Of a stretch of 64,000 bases of DNA, positions 24,373 to 35,499 are shown one piece after another. Positions within the stretch are counted from its first letter, which is position 1. The number at the start of each line of letters is the position of its first letter. The position numbers were made by a program, and so were the translations under genes. The stretch is from assembly GCA_964035575.1 (NCBI GenBank), contig OZ037877.1, positions 930,001 through 994,000 on the forward strand. Direction: 5' to 3'. The DNA is from Rhynchopus sp. YZ270_cl-10 (Eukaryota > Euglenozoa > Diplonemea > Diplonemida > Diplonemidae). The notes below the pieces were generated by a model. That model was not told the origin of the DNA, searched no databases, and worked only from the letters and a program-made list of their open reading frames with translations.

Positions 24373-24500
24373 CATATCAGACTTTGTGGTTGATGTGGAA
24401 GTGGGTGTGAAAATGGGTTGGTCGCATATCACCGCCGGCTGATGTGGTACACTCACTTTGCCACACCCACTTTTCCACATTAGCTACAAAGGCTGATGTG
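24373..24500. mobile_element. Palindromic MITE inserted in a family B repeat
   Basis: CATATCAGACTTTGTGG at the left pairs with TAGCTACAAAGGCTGATGTG at the right, with GTGGAAGTGGGTGTG against CACACCCACTTTTCCAC inside. The two halves of a B repeat flank it (24330-24372 and 24501-24538). Confidence 0.7.
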
Positions 24501-25430
24501 CGCTGTGTAGGTGATTTAGGCGATTGTCGACGCAGAAAAAACAATGAATCTCAATAAGGGATAAAGTGATGGGTGTGCACTAATGCAACCTAAGACCATT
24601 TGCCACTTTCCTCCCTTTTCGGCCATCGGTCGAAAACAAAACAAAACAAACCAAAACTGCAACCAAGACAAACTCGTACAACATTATTTTTTTTCAACTT
24701 CAAAATACCCCCCCTTTACCCCACCCTTCTTTTCTCCCTCCTTTTTTGAAAGGATTGTACCTGAATTTAGGTATATCCCAGATGGGGAGATTGGTAGAAA
24801 AAAAAAAAGAGTTGGCTGCATGCAGAGACAATGTTGTTGCATGGCGGGCTAACTGTTTTAAGATTATCAATGAAGGGTGTATTTGGTGTTACAAAAGACG
24901 TATGTGCACTGTGCGGCACATTCATCTTTTCAAAGTATTTTTTTTTTTTTTTTTGTTCTGTTTTGTTTTCTTTTTTTTTTGTTTCTAGAGTGCGTTACCT
25001 GTATCTGCATCAAACTCACGATTTGCCGTCTGTTTTTGTCGGAATACTAAACAAATCTGTACCCGGATAGTACACAGTCGTCCAAAAATTGGCTTATCTA
25101 CGTTTGGAGAAATTTCAGTTTTGAAATTTTAGCGCCTTTTTAAAGGTGCCGATTTTATGTATGCCAACTCCACTGGAACGACTGTATTCGGATTTCCCCC
25201 GAGAAGGCTTTTTTCGCGCTTTCTCTCTCTACAGAGAAATATTTTCCGTCTGGGGTGGTCTATGGAGTTTTGTCAGAAATGGTAACCAAAAAAGCACTTT
25301 CAAAAAATATTTTTTCGTACTACTCATCTCGATCGAATGCAGTGAGAAGTTAAGGGGAAATGGCCGCCTGCCAACCCCTTTTTTCTGTTTTATTTAAGAT
25401 GACTAAGCACGAGAGACTTAAACCCCCCTC
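24501..25430. other. Gene-poor region
   Basis: Holds the right half of the interrupted B repeat, an F hairpin at 24897-24935 and the left half of an A hairpin at 25397-25430. No gene is recognised; 25076-25160 is slightly less AT-rich. Confidence 0.4.
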
Positions 25431-25943
25431 CCAACTATTGTTTACATACAGGTATTGTTTACATATAATTATTCACAGCTATTATTTACATCCAATTACT
25501 ATTTACATTCGAATTATTTATTTACACCCCCTTTTTTTTGCCGGTTTTTGGTGACGGGGTGCGGATTCGTGACCAAAAACACAATTTTTTGGAATTTCCG
25601 GAATCTGTCCAGAAAATGGTGGGGTCGATGTTGAAAATTGGACAATTTTTTGACCACTTAAATTTTGGAAAATATGAGCCCGGTCACTAGGTGGGGCCCA
25701 TTTTCGGCCAAAAATTTTCACAAAATCCGAGTTTGTAAAATTGACCCTACACCCACATCAATTTCAATACTATACCTCACTTCACCTTCGGTTACCCTAC
25801 AGGGGAGGTGTGGAAAATGTAAACAATACATGAGTGATAATTATTTACATGTACTATTTACATTTAAATTATTTACATGTATTATTTACATGCACGAATA
25901 CTATTTACATAAAAATATGTAAACAATAGCTGTGAGGGGGGTT
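25431..25943. mobile_element. Inverted-repeat element on a TA target (Tc1/mariner-like MITE)
   Basis: It begins AACCCCCCTCCCAACTATTG and ends CAATAGCTGTGAGGGGGGTT. Both arms contain many ATTATTTACAT units. It splits a family A hairpin whose loop-to-arm sequence (GAGACTTA, then TAGGTTCATC) resumes after it, so a TA duplication can be read directly. No transposase is visible. Confidence 0.75.
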
Positions 25944-27097
25944 TAGGTTCATCTTATTAAACTTTTCTTTATTTCTCCCTCCCCCTCCCCCCTTATTTCA
26001 TGTAGACAAAAAAAGGCACCGTTTTTCAACAAAAAAGACAATAAAAATAAAGTGAGACGTCTTTCCCTATTCTTTTTCACACATTTTCTGTTTTTTTTTC
26101 CCTTCATTTTTTTCTTTTTCAAAGACACATTCTCAAAATAAAACTAGGGATGTGCGACACACACACACACACACTCTTCTCTTATGCTTTCTGTTCTCCT
26201 GAATGGAATGGATATGAAATAACCTTCGTTTTTGTTTTTGTTTTTTTTTAAATACATTACCCAGCTCTTGGTTTCCAAAAAAAATGCACACCAAAGGCCC
26301 CAAAAGGTATTGTTTTTGTAATTTTTTTTCAAAAAAAGATAATACAAAAACAAAAAAACGTCCCCCGCTTTTTTCAATCCTCCCCTTTTTAAAAGACCGC
26401 AAAAAAAAACATTAAAAAAAAACAACCTGCCCAACATTGAGTACAGACCCTAATTACCCCTATCCAAAGGGTACTTTAGGTGATTGTCGACATAATTTAA
26501 AAAAAAAAACGTCCTCGATTATTACCAGTAAACCACCCCTCCCGTATTTTCTCCCCAGATCTCTTTACCCTTGTTTATTTGTTATTTTTTCTTTTTTCTT
26601 TTTTTTTTTTTTTTTTGCACGTGTTCACATGCAGTGCACGCTTCCGTTACATCGTATCCGTTAATTGCCTCATGTCACGTTGCACGCAAAACTTAGTCTT
26701 TCATATCAACCACCCTTCCTTTCAGATGACTAAGCACAGTGAGGCTTAGGTTCATCTCACAAATGCTATTTTTTTTTTTCTTCTTCTTTTTCCCCTTCAA
26801 TTTTCTCTCTTTTTTCCAAAAAAAAAAAAAAATTCTTTTATCACAGCAGACGGGGAAAAAACAGCCCGCAAAACTATGTATTACCCATTCTCCAGGAAAT
26901 CGATGTTTTTGCAAACAGAGCATCGAGGTTTTGAAAAATACACAGGAAAAAAAGAATAAAAAAGCGAGAAAATCGTGACCCTCCTTCCCCCTTCCCGTTC
27001 TATTGATAGTCAAGCGTATTATTAGATTTCATTATTTCAAGTTTTTTTCTTTTATTTCAAAGGTGGCTAAGCAGCGAGAGAAGCTTAGGGTTCATCT

Positions 27098-27981
27098 CAG
27101 AGTTTCCGCCAAGGTGTACCGGGGTGTACTTTGGTACACCCCAATATTTTCCCCGGAAAATTTTGGATTTTTACAGGGATTCGGGGTGTACCAAAGTACA
27201 CCCCGAGAAAAATGGGGTTTTAGAGGTTGTCGATGACCCCCCGTGGTCATGTGACCCCACCGTGCAGAGTGTTTGGCTCGCTGTGTCAAAAGAAGTGGAA
27301 GAAAAGGGGTAAAATCTAGGGGGAAAAGAAAAAAAAGTAGCGTACCGTGCGCCTGCGGCGCTGTGTTGCTGGCTATTTGATGTTGCTATATTATCATTGA
27401 CACTTCTGTGTGTTGCCTCCTTTTTTAAAGGAGGCCTCGGTGCAAGCGACGAGTGCATTCACTTTCTATTACATGTTCCGCAGCACTGTAATCACTGTGT
27501 AGCGCCATGCAATGAAAAAGCAAATGCCATCACCCTCTCACAAGACTCCTTTACCTTGTTAAGCTTCCACCCCCGACTTCCAAACGAACCACCTCTCCCA
27601 GACAACACAGCTGTGAAGCTTAACATGGTTGCTGTCAAAGCTGGTGCTAAAACCCAAAAGTTGTGCCAAAGCTGCGGCAGAGCCGACTTCTCTTGGTCAA
27701 GAAGGAGACCCCTCCCACGGTTGACGAGGCGATACGGCCAGTGGAAGTGACACCTCAACCGGTAGTGCGTGTATCTCGCGCCTCCCTCTGCCCTTTCAAC
27801 CCTTCCCAAAAAAAAATTTTTGTAGCACCCCCCCGCACGCTTCGCCTCTTACCTGTGTCTGCCAGGGAGGCGCGCGCGAAGCGCGCGACGACCGCTTTTT
27901 CGGGGAGAAAAAAAAATTTTTGGGGGTCGTTTTCATGGTACACCCCGATTTCTGAAACCCCAAATCCTGGCGGAAACCCTG
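27098..27981. mobile_element. hAT-like element inserted in a family A hairpin
   Basis: The ends are CAGAGTTTCCGCC and GGCGGAAACCCTG. TCATCT is duplicated at 27092-27097 and 27982-27987, and the split host repeat (GGCTAAGC ... GGGTTCATCT, then TCATCTTATAAA) gives the empty site. Subterminal GGTGTACTTTGGTACACC palindromes lie near the left end and a related TGGTACACCCCG near the right. The interior is GC-rich with two long overlapping frames of no recognised family. A piece of the same terminus occurs at 58127-58155. Confidence 0.75.
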
Positions 27982-28536
27982 TCATCTTATAAAAAAAATT
28001 TTTTCTTCTTTATTTTCCACTTTTATTTTTGAGTTTTAGTTTTGTATATTTTTTTTCTCTCTTACAAGCAACATGAGCCTCCCCCCTCCCCCCTTCTCCC
28101 CTGCAAAAAAAGCAAAAAAAAAAAAAAAAAACAAAACAAAAGCGCAAAGCAAACATACCAAAAAACTTCTTAAACAACCCATTCAAAAACCCCACTACAA
28201 TGACCGCCATAATGGATTGCGATTTCAGCCCCTCTCCCCCCGTTTTTTTTTTCCTCCTTGGGTGAAATTACCCAAAGAACGAAAAAAAGTTCAAAATAAG
28301 AAAGTGGAGCTTTTGTACACGGATACATAGCTACATTATTCCAAACATTTTATCAAAATCCAAGATCAGAGGCCTTTTTTCTTGAGAGTTTTTTTTTTGA
28401 GTAATGAAAGCTGTTCTGAATGGTACTAAACCAAGCAGATTATCGAAAAGAAAAGAAAACAAAAAAGGGGGGAGATGTGCAAAAACGGGATTGGAGTGTA
28501 CCATGGGTATGCAATGATATAGGTGAGTGACGACAC

Positions 28537-28643
28537 CTCCCCTTTTGCGAGTTTTTGTGTGTGCACGTTTTAGGAAGGCAACTTCCTCTTTAGCCCGCAC
28601 TCCATTTTCTTCGATCTCATAGTACCGTATATTGCCCCGTTCC
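28537..28643 (-). CDS. Internal exon candidate on the minus strand
   Basis: After an acceptor-like TTCTTTTTAG the frame reads ERGNIRYYEIEENGVRAKEE, then VAFLKRAHTKTRKR. It is rich in charged residues and lacks low-complexity runs. A GTGTCG after GGAG could be the donor, but the frame stays open for about 30 more codons. No family is recognised. Confidence 0.35.
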
Positions 28644-28916
28644 CTAAAAAGAATGGGTTTAAAAAAAAAAATGTATAGTGGAACACACTCTAGAGTGGCT
28701 ACACTAATACAAACCAAGTTTTCAAAAAAAAAAAAAGCAAAATTATAGCATAACACACACTACTGGGGGTAATTTTTCGAAATGCTGTGTTTAATAACCA
28801 GCGTAGCGTTGAGAAAAAGACACCCTGTTGCAAAAAAAAAAAAAAAATTTCCACTACAATGCTAGCAGTCTGAGATAGGGACGACATCTGTCGACATAAA
28901 AAAAGAGGATACAGTG

Positions 28917-28986
28917 GGTGTGGCTAAAGGGGGGGTGATTCGCACTTCTTGCGCACTTTTTTTGCACCTCCCCATTTAGCCACATC
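28917..28986. mobile_element. Short palindromic MITE
   Basis: GTGTGGCTAAAGGGG pairs with CCCCATTTAGCCACAT. The centre GTGATTCGCACTTCTTGCGC recurs in reverse at 22125-22165. Confidence 0.55.
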
Positions 28987-30595
28987 ACGCAACTTTTTTT
29001 TACTTTTTTTCTTCTTCTTTTTTTTTTGTTGTGTTATTCACAGATCGTTAGTCCCATGGGGGGGTAATGTAGGGGGGTGGGACAGTATTTTGCTATTTAT
29101 TGTACACATCTAAATACGATACAATGATAAAGCGAAAAAGATACAAACAAAAAAAATTGAGGAAATAATATTATCAGATCTTTCACCTTTTTATCTTCTT
29201 TTTAAAAAAGATGTGTGTGCACAGTGATGCGCATTCATCTGGTCCTTTTTTTACATTTTTTTTTCTTCGTGCAGAGAACCACATTGAGTTGCAAATAACG
29301 CCGAAAAAAAAAAAGAAAATATAGTGTTCATACTATTACAAAGTCATCGAACCGAAGCAAAAAAAATTGTATAGTGGAGCACATCCTTGGGTGTTTGCAC
29401 TGATACTAATCATTTATAAGCCTTTGGTATGACTTTGGTAGGGTAGAGTGTGTATCGATTAAAATAAACAAAAAAAAACAGAGTTTTCCCAAAAAACAAA
29501 AAAGATTTTAATGCGGAATGTGTTGCCACGCGGGAGCAAAATGAGAAGTGGGTGTGCGAATGTCCACTTCAATCATACTTTGCACAGCCCAGGGCTTCAA
29601 TGAAGCGTTATTTTTTTCTTCTTTTTTGAAAAGCTAAAAACAAAAAACAAAAAACAAAAAACAAAAAAGCAAACTGTCTGAATATGACAGCTTCCACAGT
29701 TATTATCAAAAAAATACAACACCATCATCATCATCATGGATTTTTTTTTCTTTGTGAGCTTTCCTACTCCCCTCATTCCAATCCTCCTCCTCCTTTCCCA
29801 TTATGTATTCCAGAAAAATAAAAATGTTGCCTTTTTTTTATATTCCCTTTTGAGGTTCAGCTTCTCTATTAAACTCCCCTTAAATTCCCCCCTTTTTTTT
29901 ACCTTATTTTTTTTTTGGATTATACCATCTATTCAGTAGAATAGTTAGTATATGAAACAATTTTTGGAAAAGGAGACTATGTACGAGAGGCTTAGCTTCA
30001 TCCTAAAGGATCTATCAAAAAAAAATGATACGTTTTTTGTTGATCCCCATTCCTGTACTGGCCGGCAGGCCAGTTTTTTTTTTTTGCCGAAAAATTAGCC
30101 AGAGTCCTGGCACCCCCTCCAAAAACCTCCTTGAAACAAAAGTACAAAAAAAAAGAAAACACTTTATTTTGGCGTGAGCCACCATCATTGCAAAAGATTT
30201 ATGAAAAAAGACCCCCCTTTTTTTTGGAGCTTGCACAGGTGTGGCAGCTGCTAATCGATTCTAATAATTTTTTATCAAAAAAAGACAAAACAAAAACAGA
30301 ACAAATCAACGTGGCTGACTTCTTGATGTAAGTGTATTGCATTGGAAGTAAGGCTATATTAGAATAGGGAGTGGTCTTATTGTGGTGACGGTGGTGATGG
30401 CGGTAGAGGGCTTTTTGTCGTTGGGGGTTTTTTATTTTACTTGCTTTGGTTTTGTGCAAGTGTGAGGGAGGGGGGTGATTATTTTTTGCTTTTGTAGAAA
30501 GAAACGAAGATGAAATTTGATCAGCGAAAGGAAGCTTAAAAATTCCGCTTTTTGCCAAAAAAAATGGTGTAAAAGGCGGGTTGTAGGCAAGTAAA
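28987..30595. other. Gene-poor region
   Basis: Repeats: F at 29210, C at 29370, H second hairpin at 29919, A at 29969, D at 30223. (AAAAAAC)n lies at 29637-29667. No gene is recognised. Confidence 0.45.
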
Positions 30596-30876
30596 ACAAA
30601 CAAACAAACAAACAAACAAACAAACAAACAAACAAACAAACAAACAAACAAACAAACAAACAAACAAACAAACAAACAAACAAACAAACAAACAAACAAA
30701 CAAACAAACAAACAAACAAACAAACAAACAAACAAACAAACAAACAAACAAACAAACAAACAAACAAACAAACAAACAAACAAACAAACAAACAAACAAA
30801 CAAACAAACAAACAAACAAACAAACAAACAAACAAACAAACAAACAAACAAACAAACAAACAAACAAACAAACAAA
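30596..30876 (+). repeat. (CAAA)n microsatellite, about 70 copies
   Basis: Perfect 4-bp repeat over about 280 bp. It stays open in all minus frames (CLFV repeats), so the predicted frames across it are not genes. Confidence 0.97.
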
Positions 30877-31573
30877 ACACCCCCCCTCCCCCCCCCCCTT
30901 CCACTCCTCCACACCCCCACAACTCCGCCCCAATACAGTCCCTCATACCCAAAAGGACGTACTGCCCCCTCTTCCCCCCCTTTATGATTGGTGAACGTTG
31001 CCGTTCACATCACCCCCCTTATAATGACCGCTGTACCGTGCTTATCCCGATGCATAGTGCCATCAGAACACGCTCCCCCATTTTATTGTTTTCTGATGGC
31101 AAACTATACATCGGTAACACACAGTACATCAGACATTGCCTCTCCCCCCTTCTCCCCTCCTTTTTTCTCTTCTTTCCACACGAAGACGCAGTTCCATCGT
31201 CCCATTCCCTGCCTGATCTGTATGTGTTGTTGGCCCTCTGTATTTCCATTTATTTTTCTGTCATCCCCCCCTTTTTTTTTTTGACAACACACAGTTCTGT
31301 CCTTGATGCGTACACTGTCTGGGCAGGGGGGATTTGGGTTTGAGTCTAAACAAGAGTTTTCTTCACCCCCTCCCATCCCTTTAATAAAGCACTACCTTGT
31401 GGTGTCCACCTGTGGCAACCCGATTTTTTTTTTTTTTTTTTGAAGGGAACAATATTGTTATCTTCTAAGATAAGTGTGTTCAATTCATCTTATCTTTTTC
31501 TTTTTTTTTTCTTGGGGTTTTGCCATTCTCTCTCTTCCCCAACCCCGCTTTTTTTTTTTTGTCGTGATGACTT

Positions 31574-32215
31574 CAGGGCCTTAGGGTGGTCGGGGGGGTA
31601 GCCGCCAACTGCTGGTCCAAACCCGGTTTGCTGGTCAATGCAAAAAACAGGTGAAAAGCACACAGTGGTAAAAAAACCTGCCACTGCAGGGAGGTGACGC
31701 GCTTTCTCCCCTCTGATGCACAAAATCGTGAAAGGCGGGTGGGGAGGGTGAACCACAAGCCATAGTGGGTGTCAGCCTTCGTATCAGTAACCTCAGTACA
31801 TCTATAAAAGAAGCGGCGGTCATGGCACCCAAAGGTTCCAGGCGAAGCCACGGTACGCAACATTTCAAAAAAATTCCCTTAAAATGGCACATTTTAACTG
31901 TCAAACTATGTCATAGGAAGGTGGGTTGGCAAGATTGCGCCGCAGGCGCACGGTACGCTACTTTTTTTATTTCGCCATGCTGCATGCTTCCTTTTCCTTC
32001 GGCGTTTGACCAATTGAGTCGCGTTCTGGTCTCCCACGGTGTACCCTTGAGCCCCCAGGGTCTCTGCATCTGTGACACACCCGACTGTTCTGGTGGGATT
32101 CTCAAAAAAAAATCTCAAAAAAAATCTATTGTTATTTTTTTTTTTTAGACCCGGACCAGCAATACCTAGGGTTGCTGGTCCGCTGACCAGCAAAAAGTAC
32201 CACCCTAAGGGCCTG
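31574..32215. mobile_element. hAT-like 642-bp element with perfect 8-bp target duplication
   Basis: The ends are CAGGGCCTTAGGGTGGT and ACCACCCTAAGGGCCTG. GATGACTT is duplicated at 31566-31573 and 32216-32223. Subterminal GCTGGTCC/GGACCAGC motifs occur near both ends. CAG...CTG ends and an 8-bp duplication are the hAT hallmarks. No transposase frame is recognised. A GCGCCGCAGGCGCACGGTAC module at about 31937 is shared with elements at 20345 and 27350. Confidence 0.85.
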
Positions 32216-32659
32216 GATGACTTTTCGGTAACTGCACGTTCGGTAAAGTATTGTTCTTTTCTTGACTCCCTGTCAACTTTTTTTTTTTGTACGGAAAAAA
32301 ATCACCACGATATTTTGCACAAAAACCCTCACACACTTCACACACACATTCTCACACCACTTCCCTCTTCAATAAAGACGTGTGTATCTGTGGGGTTTAG
32401 TGTCAAAAAAAAATGCAACAAAAATCCCCCCTTTTCAAGATGGTGTATCACGGTGAAGTCCACACCCACCATTACTATTGCTTTTTTTTTTTCCCTCCGC
32501 GGTTCGACAAACCCTCGGAGAGATCCGGTTCCTGCGTCCACAGAGGCGTTTGCACTAAAACACCTTTCTCTTTCTCTTTCTCTTTCTCTCTCTCTCTCTC
32601 CAAATAACCCGCTGTCGCGGATTTTTCTATTTTTTTTTTTTTTTTTCTTCTCTCTCTCT

Positions 32660-33360
32660 CAGGGTCCTCAGCCTGCACCCCTCTCTGGGAATTTTGGGGG
32701 TGCAAAAATTTTTCTGTACAAAACGGTTTAAACCCTTCAGAAAAGTCCATTCCGAGCTTTCTCCCCACACAAGCGGTCGTCACGCGCGCTTCGCGCGCGC
32801 TCCTCCCTGACAAAGTTGGAAGAGGTGTGAAAATTCGCGGGAAAATGGGGAAACCGGGGCCTGACGCTATGGGTTTTGTGAAATCGTGGGAGGCTCAAAA
32901 AAATTTTCCCGAGCCCGTTTTTTATTTCACATTGGGGTGTCTTTCCGCGAGCGAAGCGAGCGAAAAAAAATTTTAAGGTGTACCTCCGCGAGCGCAGCGA
33001 GCGGAAAATTACACTCAGTACCCATGCATAAAACGAAATACACTTCCACATAATCACTTCGCTTGCTTTCCTGGACTGCTAAAGGTGGCGACAATCGCAG
33101 GGAGCATCCCTGGCACCACTTTCACACATTGTGAGTGTGACAGCCACCTAGTGGTGCTTGGCTGTGTCTGTTGTGGTGCTGACGAAAAGCCAGAGAATCC
33201 CTGCTGAAGCCTGAAATCCCCCCTCAAAAAAATTTTTTCGCCCCAAAAAAACTTTTTTTTTTTTGGGGGGGGTGCAAAAATATTTTTTGCACCCCCCGAC
33301 TTTTCTTTTTTTTTTTTTTTGGGTGCAAAAATGTTTTTTTGCACCCCCTTGAGGACCCTG
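32660..33360. mobile_element. hAT-like 701-bp element with a transposase remnant
   Basis: The ends are CAGGGTCCTCA and TGAGGACCCTG, inserted in a TC microsatellite so that CTCTCTCT flanks both sides. Near both ends GGGTGCAAAAAT occurs. GCGCGCGAAGCGCGCGT-like and GCGAGCGAAGCGAGCG palindromes lie inside. Confidence 0.8.
33054..33190 (-). pseudogene. hAT transposase remnant
   Basis: The minus frame reads PSTTRWLSHSQCVKVVPGML, then PAIVATFSS. A TRWLS motif followed by a helix is typical of the region before the C-terminal dimerisation domain of several hAT-derived transposases. Only about 45 codons remain, inside the element at 32660-33360, so it is a relic. Confidence 0.45.
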
Positions 33361-35000
33361 CTCTCTCTCTCTTTCTTGCAAACGTTTAACAAAAGAACAC
33401 CTAAAAAGGGCTTCGGTCAAAATTGAGCACACTAATTACCCTACCTAGGTAGGTACTTTAGGCAATATTGTCGATGCAACAAAAAAAAAATCCCCGTTGT
33501 GAATGTGATTTTTTTTTTCTCTTTTTCTTTTTTTGCAATACACATTCGCGTACTACCCAGACCCATATTAGTTCCACCCTGACAGAACGAATGGAATGAA
33601 AACAAACAAACAAACAACAAAAAAAAAAAAAAAACACATCCTCTCTTCTGTTGATATGTCTGCGACAAAAAAAAGCAGCATTTTGGTTTTTTTTTTTTTT
33701 TTAATACTGAAGAATGGCTAGAGGAGGGAAAATGATACAGCGTATAAACAAATTCTCCTGCTACTGGAAGTGGAGATAAGGAGGGGGGGGATTAGTGTGG
33801 TGTGGTGTGGTGTTTCTGGGTCGGGAGGTGCAGCTTCACCACACCCGCAGACACAATGAAACCCTCAAATGGGCAAAATGGACTGCGCAGAAAAAAATAA
33901 AAGAAATATTTAAAAGGGTGGGTACAAAAAGCTTCGGACAAACATTGAAATTCAAACTCTTGTTACCCAAGGCAATCGATAAAACAAAAAAAACCCCCCC
34001 ACCATTAATAGTGCAGCAACCCGATTTCTCATTCACTGACCAGGCGCAGATTGTTTATGTGGTTATCATTTTACACAGCATTCACAGTACTTAGCAAAAA
34101 TAAAAAATAGTAAAAAAAAAAAATCATAAAACCCATTTTCATTGTTATTCTGTTTTTGAAAAAAAAAAATACAAAAATAAAAAAAAACCATGGGGAGACA
34201 GGAGACTTGCTTGGTACAAATAAACGCCGTTCTTCTTTCTTTTCGATTGAATTTGGCAATATGGATGTATCAATTTATATTAATTTTCCAACGTCCTGCC
34301 CCCAACTACTTTTCTGTATTCCACTATGTGATTTTGCCGAGAAAACAAAAAATAGGTCTTTTTTTCTCTAGGTGACACTCTGAAGCTCCTTGGTGCTCAG
34401 GTTTCAATCTACGGCCTCGTTTTTTTTTTTTTTTTTTTGACTGAATCAGTGATATCACTTTTTCTTTGAAGGGAAAGGACTGAACACGAGAGGCTTCGGT
34501 TCATCATTCAAACCTTTTTACTTTCTTTTTTTAAAGATTCAAAGAGACTTTTTTTTGAAAGAAACAAAATTGGAATTTAAAAAAAAAAAATGAGACTAAA
34601 AAAATGGGAGAGCGTCAAGATGCCGAACGAAATCCAACAAAAAAAAAAAATAATGTTATAGTGTAGCACCTCCTCGGGTGTCTGCATTAGTACAGTTCTT
34701 CAAAAAAAAACAAAAAAACAAAAAAAAAATATGGGGTTGGTTTCGTGTCTTCATTTTGGGTATAAGTTTATTATGACCATGTTGGCAGTTGAATTGCGAC
34801 AAAAGACAAAAAAAAAAAACAAAAAAAGTGCTCCTGAGAAAAGCAGTGTATATGTTGTTGTCGTCCTACACAACTGCCTCTGGGTAAATTATGTCAGAGG
34901 ATCAGTCGTGAGGGAGAGGAAGAGGACGGCACCAAAAGCTCAACTTCCTGGGCTGTGCATTGCTTTAAGAATGAGGCTGCAAGAAAAAAAAACACAAAAA
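33361..35000. other. Gene-poor region
   Basis: Repeats: B at 33405-33482, a B-like piece at 33930, A at 34474, C at 34658. The rest is homopolymer tracts. The stretch 34850-34975 is less AT-rich, with no recognised frame. Confidence 0.45.
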
Positions 35001-35499
35001 GGTCGGGAAAGATCTTTTGTCTTTTTTTGTCTTTTTTCGAGAATCTCGGGAGAAAAAAAAAAAAAATCAAGATTTTCAGGATTTTTGTCTTTTTTTTTCA
35101 GGATCTCTCGAGATCTTTGAGATCTTTGAAAAATCCTGAAAAAAAAAGGAAAAAAAGAGAAAAAAAGATGAAAAAGATCTTGAAAATCTTTTTTTTCTCA
35201 AAAAAAAGATAAAAAAGATTTTTGGGATTTTGAAAAATCTTTTTGGGAAAAAAAAAAAAAAAGATTTTGAAAATCTTTTTTTTTTTTTTCAAAGATTTCT
35301 CAAGATCTCGAGATTTTTCATGAAATTTCATGGATTTTTCCAGGATTTTTCAGGATTTTTTCAGGATTTTCCCAGGATTTTCAAATCTTTTCTCTTTTTT
35401 TTTTTCTCCCAAAAATCTTTTTTTTTTTTTTTTTTTCGGGAGAAGAGGATTTTTTTTCTCGAAAAAAAAAAAAAAAAAAAAGATCTTTCCCGACCCGTG
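35001..35499. mobile_element. 499-bp inverted-repeat element, copy 2 of a recent pair
   Basis: The 495-bp core (GGTCGGGAAAG to CTTTCCCGACC) looks identical to the copy at 14993-15487, including long A and T runs. The left end lacks the outer CACG seen in copy 1, while the right end keeps CGTG. Apparent reading frames in it are homopolymer translations. Confidence 0.9.

Noticed and set aside
27397-27809. Overlapping long frames on both strands inside the element at 27098
   Set aside because: Two opposite frames are equally open and neither shows a recognisable domain; probably GC-rich transposon interior.
30199-30952. Minus-strand frames of 140-240 residues (CLFV repeats)
   Set aside because: Translation of the (CAAA)n microsatellite.
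34375-34440. Possible tRNA (GGTTTCAATCT followed by a T-run)
   Set aside because: Only a B-box-like word is present; no cloverleaf or A box could be drawn.
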